NCBI GenBank assembly: GCA_029338675.1
Contig: JAQYAV010000010.1
Span: forward strand, 1-64,000
DNA from: Lachnospiraceae bacterium
Lineage (GTDB): Bacteria > Bacillota > Clostridia > Lachnospirales > Lachnospiraceae
DNA: 64,000 bases
Direction: 5' to 3'
The notes below the pieces were generated by a model, which was given only the letters and a program-made list of their open reading frames with translations, was not told the DNA's origin and ran no database searches. The translations under genes and the position numbers were made by a program. This document shows, one piece after another, positions 37,389 to 47,065 of the stretch; within the stretch, counting starts at the first letter, position 1; each line of letters begins with the position of its first letter.

Positions 37389-37886
37389 AACATCCTGATA
37401 CTGTTTTACATAATCTTCATCTGCACTGTTGTAATATATTATCTGGCCCTTCTTTGCATAAACCATTCCAAGTTCATTTGTTGCAACGTCATAGATTTCA
37501 TTTAGCGAATACATATTCTCTAATGTCATTCTACATGCTGCATTATCATCTGTTATAGATTCTAATTCAGCCTCGAGATTGTTAATATTGTTTTGCTGAA
37601 GCTTAATCTTTGACTCCATGTATAACATCAAAACACATGCTCCAACCATAATCAATACTGATGCAACAACAAATACTGTATACTTTAAATTGAAAGCTAA
37701 TGCTCTATCTGCTTTTGCCGAAATCTGTCTATTTTGTTTTTGTCTTTGATTTGTTCTTGGTCTGTCAGCAGGACGTCTCTGTGGATCTCTTCTTCTAGCA
37801 GGCTGACCATAGTTGTCCATCTTTCGAACTGCACTTCCGTCCACATAGTACATTGCTCTCGACTTTCTTGGTGTTCTGTCGTTCAT
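37374..37886 (-). CDS. ftsL: FtsL-like division protein
   Basis: 170 residues: a long basic cytoplasmic N-terminus (about 1-65, Arg/Gln/Pro-rich), one membrane helix (YTVFVVASVLIMVGACVLML, about 69-88) and a short extracellular coiled coil (ESKIKLQQNNINNLEAEL). This is the FtsL/DivIC architecture, and it sits between rsmH and a class B PBP as ftsL usually does. Sequence similarity in this family is low, so position is the main evidence. Confidence 0.82.
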   Translation of the reverse strand: MNDRTPRKSRAMYYVDGSAVRKMDNYGQPARRRDPQRRPADRPRTNQRQKQNRQISAKADRALAFNLKYTVFVVASVLIMVGACVLMLYMESKIKLQQNNINNLEAELESITDDNAACRMTLENMYSLNEIYDVATNELGMVYAKKGQIIYYNSADEDYVKQYQDVPEAE

Positions 37887-37901
37887 TTAATAACTCTCCC
37901 C

Positions 37902-38852
37902 TTAATTTATATTTTTAACGTTCTTTTCGAATACTCTTAATTTAGAGCTTTTTGCTCTTCTATTGTTCTCTAATTCAATATCACTTGGAACAATAGGTTT
38001 TCTAGTTATTACTTTCCCCATAGGTACCTTTCCACATGTACAGACAGGAAAATTCGGAGGACATACACAAGGATTCATATTTTTCCTGAATATGTTCTTC
38101 ACAATTCTATCTTCTAATGAATGGAAAGTTATTATGCTTAGCCTTCCTCCTTCGTTAAGAAGTTCAATCATCTTATCCAAAGAATTCTCTAATACATCAA
38201 GCTCATGATTAAGCTCAATTCTAATTGCCTGGAAAGTTTTCTTAGATGGATGTCCGATTCCCTTTCGAACCTTTGCAGGAATTGCAGCCTTAATTATCTC
38301 ATTTAATTCTCCTGTTGTCTCAATAGGCTTTTCCTCTCTTGCCTTCACTATATGCTTCGCAATATTTTTAGCGAAACTATCCTCTCCATAGTCTCTAATT
38401 ACTCTAAATAGTTCCATCTCCGAGTAATTATTCACAATATAGCTTGCAGTAAGTTCACTAGATTGATCCATCCTCATGTCAAGCGCAGTATCCTCTCTAT
38501 ATGTAAAGCCACGCTCCACATTATCTAATTGATATGATGACACTCCAAGATCAAGGACTATGCCATCGACACCGCCAATGCCTAGTCCTTTTAGTATGGA
38601 GTCTATATCCTGATAATTACTATGCACTATAGTAACCTTGTCACTATAATCCTTAAGCCTTTCAGTAGCAGCCTTAATTGCATCCATATCCTGGTCTATG
38701 CCAATTAATCTTCCGTCTTCGCCAAGACGTTTACATATCTCTAATGAATGTCCACCGCCACCTAAGGTTCCATCAACGTATATTCCATTAGGTTTAATAT
38801 TTAAGCGGTCAATTGTTTCTTCCAACAAAACAGATACATGCTTGAATTCCAT
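37902..38852 (-). CDS. rsmH: 16S rRNA (cytosine-1402-N4) methyltransferase
   Basis: A 316-residue SAM-dependent methyltransferase (MraW) with [13 protein letters not shown], the SAM loop [22 protein letters not shown] and [12 protein letters not shown]. It modifies 16S rRNA in the P-site region. It lies 14 bp after mraZ, the standard pair at the start of division clusters. Confidence 0.97.
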   Translation of the reverse strand: MEFKHVSVLLEETIDRLNIKPNGIYVDGTLGGGGHSLEICKRLGEDGRLIGIDQDMDAIKAATERLKDYSDKVTIVHSNYQDIDSILKGLGIGGVDGIVLDLGVSSYQLDNVERGFTYREDTALDMRMDQSSELTASYIVNNYSEMELFRVIRDYGEDSFAKNIAKHIVKAREEKPIETTGELNEIIKAAIPAKVRKGIGHPSKKTFQAIRIELNHELDVLENSLDKMIELLNEGGRLSIITFHSLEDRIVKNIFRKNMNPCVCPPNFPVCTCGKVPMGKVITRKPIVPSDIELENNRRAKSSKLRVFEKNVKNIN

Positions 38853-38866
38853 CTAATCATCCTCTT

Positions 38867-39310
38867 TTATATTCCATATAATGAGCTCATATTAGCTGAA
38901 ATTTCATTAATATCCATTTCGCCAACACTATTGTATTCATCCCAGGCATTCTTATCCCAGATTTCAGCAATAGCTCCATTACCAACCATTACAACTTCTT
39001 TATCAATTCCAGCCCACTCTCTAAGGTTCTGAGGAATAGTTATTCTAAACTGGCTGTCGAATTCACAGTCAATTGCAGAGCCCTGAAAAAATGTCTTAAA
39101 CTTTCTAGCTGAAACATCTGAAACAGGAAGGCTATTAAGCTTCTCCGAAAACTTCTCCCATTCAGCTTCAGGATACACATAAATATTTTTATCCATACCA
39201 CGACATAGAACAAAAGATTTACCAAGTCCATCACGCAATCTTGCTGGGATAATCAATCTACCCTTAGCATCGAGATTATGATTCGATTGTCCTTTCATTC
39301 CATTAGTCAT
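38867..39310 (-). CDS. mraZ: Transcriptional regulator MraZ
   Basis: 147 residues with two AbrB-like SpoVT domains: NHNLDAKGRLIIPARLRDGLG and IDCEFDSQFRITIPQNLREWAG. MraZ represses the division cluster through TGGG-type repeats. The likely start is the ATG of MTNGMKGQS behind AGGTG; the frame is open further upstream. A TATAAT (39359-39364) with several TGG triplets upstream (about 39365-39390) is a plausible but loose match to a MraZ-controlled promoter. Confidence 0.93.
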   Translation of the reverse strand: MTNGMKGQSNHNLDAKGRLIIPARLRDGLGKSFVLCRGMDKNIYVYPEAEWEKFSEKLNSLPVSDVSARKFKTFFQGSAIDCEFDSQFRITIPQNLREWAGIDKEVVMVGNGAIAEIWDKNAWDEYNSVGEMDINEISANMSSLYGI

Positions 39311-39419
39311 TCTAAAGCACCTTCCAATTTCTAAACAACATGTCCACATCATGGAATAATTATACCACTATACAACCCAATTATTCCACTGAACATCTAC
39401 TTTGTTTTATTTTATCGCA

Positions 39420-39455
39420 CAAAAAAAAGAAATGCAATAGATAAATTGCATTTCT
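39420..39455 (-). terminator. Rho-independent terminator of lgt
   Basis: A perfect 11-bp stem AGAAATGCAAT/ATTGCATTTCT is followed on the minus strand by TTTTTTTT. It is 200 bp after the lgt stop; the stretch between holds two copies of CATCCACTCCACTTTA and no gene that I can see. Confidence 0.88.
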
Positions 39456-39658
39456 CTTCGTTTATTATCCTAAATAATTCACAAAACACGCGTTCTGTTT
39501 TTGTGCATTTATAACAAGTTTCCTAATATACAAAGTAAAAGTCACATCCACTCCACTTTAATTTAACTCCACTTTGTATATTTCAACATCCACTCCACTT
39601 TAGGCAACTTACACTTTAGGTATCTTGCTTTCTCTTTATTTTACCAACATCAACATAT

Positions 39659-40579
39659 TCAATTATTCGCTGCATATTCTTTTGCATAATCAAGCCTTTT
39701 CTTTACCAATATTACTGAAGCAGCTATTACACATAAAAATGCAACTAACTGAGAAACCTTCATGCCACCACCAATTGTCATAAGCGAATCTGACCTAAGT
39801 CCTTCAATCCATACACGTCCAAGTCCATAACCCCATATATACATAAGAAATAGTTCTCCATCAAACTTCTTATGCTTTCTATATATCATTAAAAATATGA
39901 ACAGTACTAGGTTCCAAATGGCTTCATACAAAAATGTTGGATGAACGCTTATAAAATTCATGGAATCATACATCACTGTATTATTAGCCATTCTTTCAGT
40001 TATTATTCCAGACTCAACTAAAGGCTTCAAGGAATGTTTATTTACAAAGTAATCTACTGGAATACACATTGCAAGCTTCGAATCAGTAAACTCACCAAAA
40101 GCCTCTCTATTGAAGAAGTTTCCCCATCTTCCAATAGACTGTCCTATAACAAGTCCCAGACAAATTGTGTCTGCAAAAATACTAAATCTAATATTTTTCT
40201 TTTTACAAAAGATAATAGCCACAACTACACCAGCAATAATTCCACCATATATTGCCAAACCACCATTTCTAACATTAATGATTCTAACTAATGTTTCAAA
40301 GAAGCCACTACCTTTCTTAAAATATGATTTTCTTGAAAAAATAACATAGTAAAGTCTTGCACCTATAATAGCTGGAACAATAAGCCATAGCAAATAATCA
40401 AGATATAGCTCACTATTTTGTTTAGTTCTTTTAGCATCAGCACAAATAACAAAATATCCTGTCAAAAAAGCCACGCCTATAATCATTCCATAAAATTTAA
40501 TATCTAAACCAAATAAGTTAATTCCATCTTTAACATTTCTAAGAGTTAAACCTAACCCTGGAAATCTAATATCGAACAT
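39659..40579 (-). CDS. lgt: Prolipoprotein diacylglyceryl transferase
   Basis: A 306-residue membrane enzyme that transfers diacylglycerol to the lipobox cysteine of prelipoproteins. The family signature GRWGNFFNREAFGE is present (about 137-150), as are LPAIIGARLYYV-type and HPTFLYEAIWNL segments and about seven helices. The start is the ATG of MFDIRFPG behind GGAGG; the longer frame adds eight unsupported residues. Stands alone. Confidence 0.95.
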   Translation of the reverse strand: MFDIRFPGLGLTLRNVKDGINLFGLDIKFYGMIIGVAFLTGYFVICADAKRTKQNSELYLDYLLWLIVPAIIGARLYYVIFSRKSYFKKGSGFFETLVRIINVRNGGLAIYGGIIAGVVVAIIFCKKKNIRFSIFADTICLGLVIGQSIGRWGNFFNREAFGEFTDSKLAMCIPVDYFVNKHSLKPLVESGIITERMANNTVMYDSMNFISVHPTFLYEAIWNLVLFIFLMIYRKHKKFDGELFLMYIWGYGLGRVWIEGLRSDSLMTIGGGMKVSQLVAFLCVIAASVILVKKRLDYAKEYAANN

Positions 40580-40625
40580 ACTTGTCCTCCATATTAGCTT
40601 CAAATATCTTTATTTAATCCCAATA

Positions 40626-41723
40626 CTATACATTGAATTTAAATAAAATTACATCTCCATCATTAACAACATACTCTTTACCTTCTTGTCTTACAAGACC
40701 TTTTTCCTTAGCTGCTAACATGCTTCCGCTTTCCATTAAATCTGTGAAAGCCACAACCTCAGCTTTAATAAATCCTCTCTCAAAGTCAGTATGAATTTTA
40801 CCAGCTGCCTGTGGTGCTTTTGTTCCCTTAGTAATAGTCCAGGCTCTTGTCTCATCCTCTCCAGATGTAAGGTAGCTAATAAGTCCTAACAAAGAATAGC
40901 TTGCCTTAATTAATTTATCAAGGCCCGACTCATTTACTCCAAGTTCCTCTAAGAACATAGCCTTCTCATCATCCTCAAGCTCAGAGATTTCCTGCTCAAT
41001 CTGTGCGCATACAACAAATACCTCGCTACCAAAGCTCTTAGCATATTCTCTAACCTTCTGAACGTACTCATTTGAAGCACCATCATCAGCCAAATCATCT
41101 TCAGAAACATTTGCTGCAAATATAACTGGCTTACTAGTAAGTAGGTTGTACTCTTTTAACCATTTTAATTCATCTTCATCTTCAGTTTCAAAAGAAATTG
41201 CAAGATTTCCTGCTTCAAGATGCTCTTTCATTCTCTTCTCAAACTCAACTTCTTTAGCAAGTAGCTTATTGTTATTTGCGCCTCTTCCATTCTTAGCGAT
41301 TCTTCTATCCAACACTTCAATATCAGCAAAAATAAGCTCAAAGTTAATTGTTTCGATATCTCTAATTGGGTCAACAGAACCATCAACATGAATTACATTT
41401 GTATCCTCAAAACATCTAACAACATGTACAATTGCGTCTGTTTCTCTAATATTAGATAAGAACTGGTTACCAAGTCCTTCACCCTTTGAAGCGCCCTTAA
41501 CAAGCCCTGCAATATCAACAAATTCAATAACTGCTGGTGTTGTCTTTGCAGAATTATACATATTAGTCAAAGCATCTAATCTCTTATCTGGTACTGGAAC
41601 AATACCAACGTTAGGATCGATTGTACAGAATGGATAATTTGCCGATTCTGCACCTGCTTTTGTTAACGAATTAAATAATGTACTCTTTCCTACATTAGGA
41701 AGACCGACTATACCTAGTTTCAT
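40626..41723 (-). CDS. ychF: Redox-regulated ATPase YchF
   Basis: A 365-residue Obg-family P-loop protein with GLPNVGKSTLFN (about 6-17), NYPFCTIDPNVG, DIAGLVKGASKGEGLGNQFL and a C-terminal TGS domain (about 280-365) ending KEYVVNDGDVILFKFNV. YchF prefers ATP and binds ribosomes. GGAGG lies immediately before the ATG, and a GGGGAC-type mobile repeat is inserted two bases upstream of that site. Confidence 0.96.
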   Translation of the reverse strand: MKLGIVGLPNVGKSTLFNSLTKAGAESANYPFCTIDPNVGIVPVPDKRLDALTNMYNSAKTTPAVIEFVDIAGLVKGASKGEGLGNQFLSNIRETDAIVHVVRCFEDTNVIHVDGSVDPIRDIETINFELIFADIEVLDRRIAKNGRGANNNKLLAKEVEFEKRMKEHLEAGNLAISFETEDEDELKWLKEYNLLTSKPVIFAANVSEDDLADDGASNEYVQKVREYAKSFGSEVFVVCAQIEQEISELEDDEKAMFLEELGVNESGLDKLIKASYSLLGLISYLTSGEDETRAWTITKGTKAPQAAGKIHTDFERGFIKAEVVAFTDLMESGSMLAAKEKGLVRQEGKEYVVNDGDVILFKFNV

Positions 41724-41732
41724 ATTACCTCC

Positions 41733-41776
41733 TTGGGGACGTTTCTTTTGTCACGAAGAGTGTCCCTCTGTCACTT
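41733..41776 (+). repeat. Left copy 1 of the RAYT-associated repeat
   Basis: TTGGGGACGTTTCTTTTGTC, then ACGAAGAGTGTCCCTCTGTC and AC. GGGGAC and GTCCC arms allow a hairpin. It lies in the ychF leader, ending next to the ribosome site. Confidence 0.9.
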
Positions 41777-41863
41777 TATTTTAATATATTCCACCGAATT
41801 GTGTCAAAAAATGCCACACATACAAGTTCTACTATACTATAATGTGCTATCAAATTTCAATAC

Positions 41864-41908
41864 TTGGGGACGTTTCTTTTGTCACAAAGAGTGTCCCTCT
41901 GTCACTTT
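41864..41908 (+). repeat. Left copy 2 of the RAYT-associated repeat
   Basis: The same sequence as the copy at 41733 in the same orientation, with one visible base change (CACAAAGAG instead of CACGAAGAG). The two copies are 131 bp apart start to start, separated by AT-rich sequence. Confidence 0.9.
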
Positions 41909-42348
41909 TATTTTCAAGTGCACTACAAATCGCACAATATTATTATATTAATTTTCCAAAACATCTCATATTCAAATTTATGGAATATCGTTCCCAACTT
42001 TTTCAAGAAAATCTTTTTTGATTTTTACAACAAATGCTTTACTTTTGAATAAATCCTATTATAATGGTCATTAGTGTTCTTTTAGCACATTCTATTTTTC
42101 CGTATTTCTGAATTATATATTTCACACTATTTTATAACTATTATAAGTAAGTTTGCAATTTTTCTGCAAATAATCCACTATTATTAGCTACAAATTACAA
42201 CTATTATTAGCTACAAATTTGTTTTATGCAGTTAATTCATTTCATATTTTTTATATTTTTCATATTTTCTACAAAACAGTTATATCCACATTTAGATTTT
42301 TACAAAACAATATATCAAACCATAAATTTCATTAAGGAGGATTATATT

Positions 42349-43122
42349 TTGCCAAGAAAAGCAAGAACTAAATCTACTTCAAATATTTATCACGTTGTAA
42401 TTCGTGGTGCAGACAGGCAACAAATATTTGAAGAAGCATATGATCACAAAAAATATTTAGATATTTTGAAGTTTTACAAAGAAGAATGCAACTTTGAAAT
42501 CTTCGCATATTGTCTAATGAGCAATCACATTCACCTGTTAATCCACACGCCAAACACGCCCATTGATACGGTATTTAGGCGCATAAATACGCGGTATGCT
42601 GTATGGTTTAATATGAAATACAATCGAACTGGTTTTCTGCAACAAGGCCGATATTATAGTGAACCCGTTGAAGATTACAAATATCTCATGAATGTTGTTC
42701 GATACATCCATCAAAATCCTTACAATGCCGGTTTAGAGCAATGCCCAGGAGCAGCTTATCCTTGGAGCAGCATATATAGTTATCTTACAAATGATTCATC
42801 CTTAGTGGACATTGATTTCATAAGTAAACTTTTTAACTCTCGCGAAAATTTTATTGATTTTCACAACAAAACCTCTGAAACAAAATGCCTTGATATCGAT
42901 AATATAAAACGACGTCTTCCAGACGATGTTGCCAAGCAAATCATTTTCGATGAAACAGGTTGTTCTACAGCCACAGAATTCCAATCACTTTCTCTTTTAG
43001 AATGTCATAATAATCTTATCCGTTTGCATGAAAAAGGGCTTTCCGTCAGACAGCTAAACCGCCTTACTGGTATTTCTAAAGGTGTTATCGATAGAACCTT
43101 GTCAAAGGGACACTCTTCGTGA
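42349..43122 (+). CDS. REP-associated tyrosine (Y1/HUH) transposase
   Basis: 257 residues with the HUH motif in MSNHIHLLIH (about 59-68) and RYIHQNPYNAGL (about 121-132), where the RYIHQNP stretch holds the candidate nucleophile Tyr. The N-terminal PRKARTKSTSNIYHVVIRGADRQQIF is typical for RAYT proteins. A C-terminal helix-turn-helix-like end (LSVRQLNRLTGISKGVIDRTLSKG) is visible. The start is TTG behind AAGGAGG. The last codons and the stop lie within the right terminal repeat. The gene looks intact. Confidence 0.9.
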   Translation: MPRKARTKSTSNIYHVVIRGADRQQIFEEAYDHKKYLDILKFYKEECNFEIFAYCLMSNHIHLLIHTPNTPIDTVFRRINTRYAVWFNMKYNRTGFLQQGRYYSEPVEDYKYLMNVVRYIHQNPYNAGLEQCPGAAYPWSSIYSYLTNDSSLVDIDFISKLFNSRENFIDFHNKTSETKCLDIDNIKRRLPDDVAKQIIFDETGCSTATEFQSLSLLECHNNLIRLHEKGLSVRQLNRLTGISKGVIDRTLSKGHSS

Positions 43123-43138
43123 CAAAAGCAACGTCCCC
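43101..43138 (-). repeat. Right inverted copy of the RAYT-associated repeat
   Basis: The reverse complement reads GGGGACGTTGCTTTTGTCAC, then GAAGAGTGTCCCTTTGAC. It differs from the left copies by one base in the TTTCTTTT part. It overlaps the transposase stop and ends 2 bp before the kinase stop, so it may also affect the 3' end of that transcript. Confidence 0.88.
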
Positions 43139-43140
43139 AA

Positions 43141-46100
43141 TTATTTTAATACTTCCTTAAGCATCTTTTCAAGCCTAACCATATCAATAGGTTTAGAAAC
43201 ATGACCATTCATTCCACTTTCAAGGGAACGTTTAATATCTTCGTCAAATGCATTTGCGCTCATTGCAATAATTGGAAGCTTTTTACAATCACTTCGATCA
43301 ATCTTACGAATAGCGCTAGTCGCCTCAAGACCATTCATAATAGGCATTTGAATATCCATAAGAACTAAATCAAAATGCCCTGGCTCAGAGTCTTTTACAA
43401 GTTGTACTGCCTCTTCACCATTCCAAGCCTGTTCAACAACTAGATTATATTCTTCCTCAAGTATAGTACAGATAATTTCCATATTAAGAGCATTATCCTC
43501 TGCAACAAGAATCCTTTTACCTGTTATGTATGTTTCAACCTCTGATGTCTGTTCTGCAATTTCTTGCTGTGCAACTCGTTTAAGCTTAAGAGTAAAACTA
43601 AATGTACTTCCTTTGCCTATCTCACTCTTTAATTCTATTTCAGAATCCATCATATGAATTAATCGGTTACAAATGGCAAGTCCAAGTCCTGTTCCTTGAC
43701 GTCTTGCCTTCTCTGAATCATCTGCCTGTTCAAATTGTTGGAATATTAAATGTTGATTTTCCTTTGCTATTCCAACACCACTATCTTGAACCTCAAATGT
43801 CAGATTAGAATACTTGTCATCTAGTATATCTTCTTTAATCCTAAACTCAATTATTCCTCCATGTTTAGAATATTTTACTGCATTGCTAAAGAAATTAAGC
43901 AATACCTGATTAATTCTAAGTCCATCACATAAAAACCAAGAATTTGATAACTGAATATCCTTTACAAATTTGATTTTCTTTTCAAGTCCCCAGCCTTCAA
44001 CAACAGAATCAATCTTTGATAACGAATCATATAAATTGCAGTTTTCTTCAACAATACGCATCTTACCACTTTCGATCTTAGACATATCTAATATGTCATT
44101 AAGAATTCCTCGTAAATAATCACTTGCTCCTGCAATCTTTCTTAAGCATTCTTTCCTTTGCTCATCTGTCTGATTATCCCTTAAAGCAATCTCTGTCATA
44201 CCTATAATACCATTCATCGGCGTACGAATTTCATGGGACATACGAGCAAGGAAATCTGATTTTGCTTGTGCCGAACTATCATGTCTTTGAATGTTTATAC
44301 GGTTTTGTATAACTGCAATAAGCTCCTCAAGACTTCTCCTGTTATCATCTTTATTAAGAATCTTCTCAGAAATACCCATAAAGATAATACTTCCAGAGTA
44401 TTGACCATTATCCTTCATTCTATAGCAAACACTACAAGAATCATCTACATAATCTCCAAACAGTTCATCTTTTATATTATTCTCATCTAACACCTTGATT
44501 CCATCTACCATCTGAGTCTGCCAGAACTCCTGATATTCATTTTCAGTACAACGTACTATTCCATCCCAATTAGAATACTTTCCACTATTGTTCCACACAT
44601 AAAAGCAACTATTTACTAAGTATTCTCTGTCAAATATAGTAATTACAAGATTAGTTAAATTAAATCGTTCCTTTAATTTTATTGAAAGAGCATCTAATGG
44701 AACTGTAATGTCTGTATTTCTATCAAATAAATTAAATGCCATACTTGTAACTGTCATTTTTTTCATTTGCGACAAAGCATCCTGCTCTTCAAAGATAATT
44801 GATGATGAGCCCTTAGTATATTCTTTCGGAATCTGACTGTAACAGCCATCCTCTAGTTCAGCAGTTCTGATATATTCCATAGTAAGCTTAAGCTCGTTCA
44901 TGCATTTTTCTAGCTGAGTAATATCCTTAGTTTCTGTCATGCAATTTCTAAGCTTTAAAATCAAGAAATTGTCATTTACAAGTCTTTCAAAGTCATGTCT
45001 TACCTTTTCCACAAGCGAATCTACTTCCGGCTCATTTATTCCAGGATACCAACATAACACTTTATCTACGCCAGCTCTTACATGAATCGAAGCATTAATA
45101 CCAGCCTCATTTTCTTTTTCAATAATAATTTTGGCAAGCTGTTCCAAAATAATATCAACAAAAACTAAACCATATGTCTCACTTATCTTTGAGAAATCAA
45201 CTATATCAATAAACGATAAAGTTCCCTCTTTTTCGTTCTCTCCTGATTGCTTAATAAGCTGCAAGCCATAATCCAAATGATAAAACGATGTAATTGTATC
45301 ATACATATGAAGCTTGTTTTGTTCTTCCTCTAACAGCTTAATTTGGTTAATATCCTGTAAGCACGCAACAATCTGTCTATTTTTTCCTGCTTCATCTTCA
45401 ATTATTGTTCCAGACATTTTTACCCATGTGTAATCCTCATCTGAATTATATCTAAATCTAAATTCTAGACTGATTTCTTTGTTATCACCAGTAACAGTTT
45501 CTAATACTTTTCTTCTATCATCTGCGTAAATCCATGTCTCGTCTAAAAATTCTGGATTTTCTTTTAAGTTCCACACTCCATCATAACCATTGCTGTGAAC
45601 TACCTCTAATATTGCATCGCCAAATTTGTATGTAAAAAATATATCCTGTGAGCTTTCTACTGCGATTCTATAGCGTTCCTTTTCCTGAAGCAACTGATTT
45701 TCAATTTGTTTTTGAGAATCCATCAAATTCTCAACTACATTATGAATTCCATCAACCTCAATAACATTAGAAGGCTTATAGTTATGGATTCCATCTATAC
45801 CATTTTTAATACTTTCCACTAAATCATATATTGGATTAGTTATTGAACGTACTAAAAATACTACTATAATTGCAACAAGAACAACTGTACACCCTCCAAA
45901 TATAAGCGTTCTTTTGTATATCTTATTGCCCATTCCGTAAACAGAATCCTCAGTTACAAATCCACACAAAGTCCATTTTGTATTGTCATATGGAGCATTA
46001 TTTCCATATATATTTAATGGCTTTACAACTGCGTATATATCTTGCTTTCCAATTTTAGAATTAACAACCTTATACGAATCAGTATCACCATTTCTTGATA

Positions 46101-47034
46101 AAGCTATTGCCTCCTTATCTCTGAAAACAGTCTCATATAAAGTACCATTTCCAAGTACATTTCGATATGTTCCATCTTCCTGCTCAATCACAAGTGCGTA
46201 GCCTGAATTAAGATTTGGGTCTAAATCCTTTGCTGGAATATAAGAATTCAAATAATTCTCTGATACTTCAATTCCTAGCACACCATATATTTTTCCTTCA
46301 TATTCAAGAGGGAAAGAATATGTAATCATTGCATGGTTATCCATATAGTGATTCTCTAAAACAAATAAGTCTGACCAATACCCAAGCATCTTAGAATCAA
46401 TATCTTTATACTCTTTTGCTACTAAATATGGCTTATAGAAAAAATCATCTTCCGTTCTTGCACCTTTGCCTGCTAATGAAAAATATGTACTCCATGAGCT
46501 ATCCAAGGAAATTGAATAATTCTGCGATAATTTCTTACTGCCTCGTTCCAGCAAAAGATCAGAATTAGTTGATACTCTATTCTGTGGTTCAGAATCTCTT
46601 AAGAAAAAACCATTATAATCAGCTGCTTGCTCAACTGAATTTTGATTTGCCAATACAACAAAAACTCCTGATGTAGTATTATATTGAATTGTATTAATCA
46701 TTTCTGGAAATATTTTTTCCAAATATTGTTGTTGCATTTCATTCGAGGACAAAAACTCATTAATCGTAATCTGATTATCTTCCAAAAAGTCACCTAACTC
46801 TTTTGATAACCCTTCACCTTTGTCCACAATAGTACTCCATCTTCCAACCATATCATTTTCAAGAACCACACGTCTATTCTCAAGCATATGATTATCCATG
46901 CTGATAATATTTTCCTCTATGAAGGATTTGGTTCTACTAAATGACAAGCTTAAAAACGTGGTAATACCTTGAAGAAATACAATAACCAAAACTGGGAATA
47001 AAAATTTCTTTAGTATTGTTTTCTTCTTTTTCAA
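43141..47034 (-). CDS. Large hybrid sensor histidine kinase (dCache-PAS-degenerate GGDEF-HisKA-HATPase-REC)
   Basis: 1297 residues. Membrane helix about 12-30, extracellular dCache-like sensor to about 375, second helix (GCTVVLVAIIVVFLV), PAS/PAC (about 455-575), a GGDEF-like domain (about 580-720) whose signature is lost (HVRAGVDKVLC at that place), another GAF-like stretch, HisKA with SHEIRTPMNGIIGMTE, HATPase with NFFSNAVKYSKHGG, DSGVGIAKENQ and GTGLGLAICNRL, and a receiver with LVLMDIQMPIMNG. It starts at TTG behind AGGAG. The sugar-binding lipoprotein gene ends 31 bp upstream, so the two probably form a sensing pair. No separate output regulator is visible. Confidence 0.9.
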   Translation of the reverse strand: MKKKKTILKKFLFPVLVIVFLQGITTFLSLSFSRTKSFIEENIISMDNHMLENRRVVLENDMVGRWSTIVDKGEGLSKELGDFLEDNQITINEFLSSNEMQQQYLEKIFPEMINTIQYNTTSGVFVVLANQNSVEQAADYNGFFLRDSEPQNRVSTNSDLLLERGSKKLSQNYSISLDSSWSTYFSLAGKGARTEDDFFYKPYLVAKEYKDIDSKMLGYWSDLFVLENHYMDNHAMITYSFPLEYEGKIYGVLGIEVSENYLNSYIPAKDLDPNLNSGYALVIEQEDGTYRNVLGNGTLYETVFRDKEAIALSRNGDTDSYKVVNSKIGKQDIYAVVKPLNIYGNNAPYDNTKWTLCGFVTEDSVYGMGNKIYKRTLIFGGCTVVLVAIIVVFLVRSITNPIYDLVESIKNGIDGIHNYKPSNVIEVDGIHNVVENLMDSQKQIENQLLQEKERYRIAVESSQDIFFTYKFGDAILEVVHSNGYDGVWNLKENPEFLDETWIYADDRRKVLETVTGDNKEISLEFRFRYNSDEDYTWVKMSGTIIEDEAGKNRQIVACLQDINQIKLLEEEQNKLHMYDTITSFYHLDYGLQLIKQSGENEKEGTLSFIDIVDFSKISETYGLVFVDIILEQLAKIIIEKENEAGINASIHVRAGVDKVLCWYPGINEPEVDSLVEKVRHDFERLVNDNFLILKLRNCMTETKDITQLEKCMNELKLTMEYIRTAELEDGCYSQIPKEYTKGSSSIIFEEQDALSQMKKMTVTSMAFNLFDRNTDITVPLDALSIKLKERFNLTNLVITIFDREYLVNSCFYVWNNSGKYSNWDGIVRCTENEYQEFWQTQMVDGIKVLDENNIKDELFGDYVDDSCSVCYRMKDNGQYSGSIIFMGISEKILNKDDNRRSLEELIAVIQNRINIQRHDSSAQAKSDFLARMSHEIRTPMNGIIGMTEIALRDNQTDEQRKECLRKIAGASDYLRGILNDILDMSKIESGKMRIVEENCNLYDSLSKIDSVVEGWGLEKKIKFVKDIQLSNSWFLCDGLRINQVLLNFFSNAVKYSKHGGIIEFRIKEDILDDKYSNLTFEVQDSGVGIAKENQHLIFQQFEQADDSEKARRQGTGLGLAICNRLIHMMDSEIELKSEIGKGSTFSFTLKLKRVAQQEIAEQTSEVETYITGKRILVAEDNALNMEIICTILEEEYNLVVEQAWNGEEAVQLVKDSEPGHFDLVLMDIQMPIMNGLEATSAIRKIDRSDCKKLPIIAMSANAFDEDIKRSLESGMNGHVSKPIDMVRLEKMLKEVLK

Positions 47035-47065
47035 AAGTCTCCTACCCTTTCATCAATATACAGAA

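Larger units (their letters stand above)
41733..43138 (+). mobile_element. REP-type (RAYT) transposase element with flanking repeats
   Basis: Two direct copies of a GGGGACGTTTC...GTCCC repeat on the left, an HUH transposase gene, and one inverted copy on the right (43101-43138) in which the transposase ends. The 440 bp between the left repeats and the transposase hold only AT-rich sequence and a direct repeat of CTATTATTAGCTACAAATT (about 42178-42216). Similar GGGGACG-TTCTTTTGTCAC repeats are known beside Y1 transposases in many bacteria. Confidence 0.8.

Noticed and set aside
39460..39650. Repeated CATCCACTCCACTTTA near lgt as a functional array
   Set aside because: Only two full copies and a partial one; too little to call more than a small direct repeat.
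42226..42348. Upstream extension of the transposase frame
   Set aside because: The extra residues are a low-complexity hydrophobic stretch; the TTG at 42349 behind AAGGAGG gives the usual N-terminus of the family.
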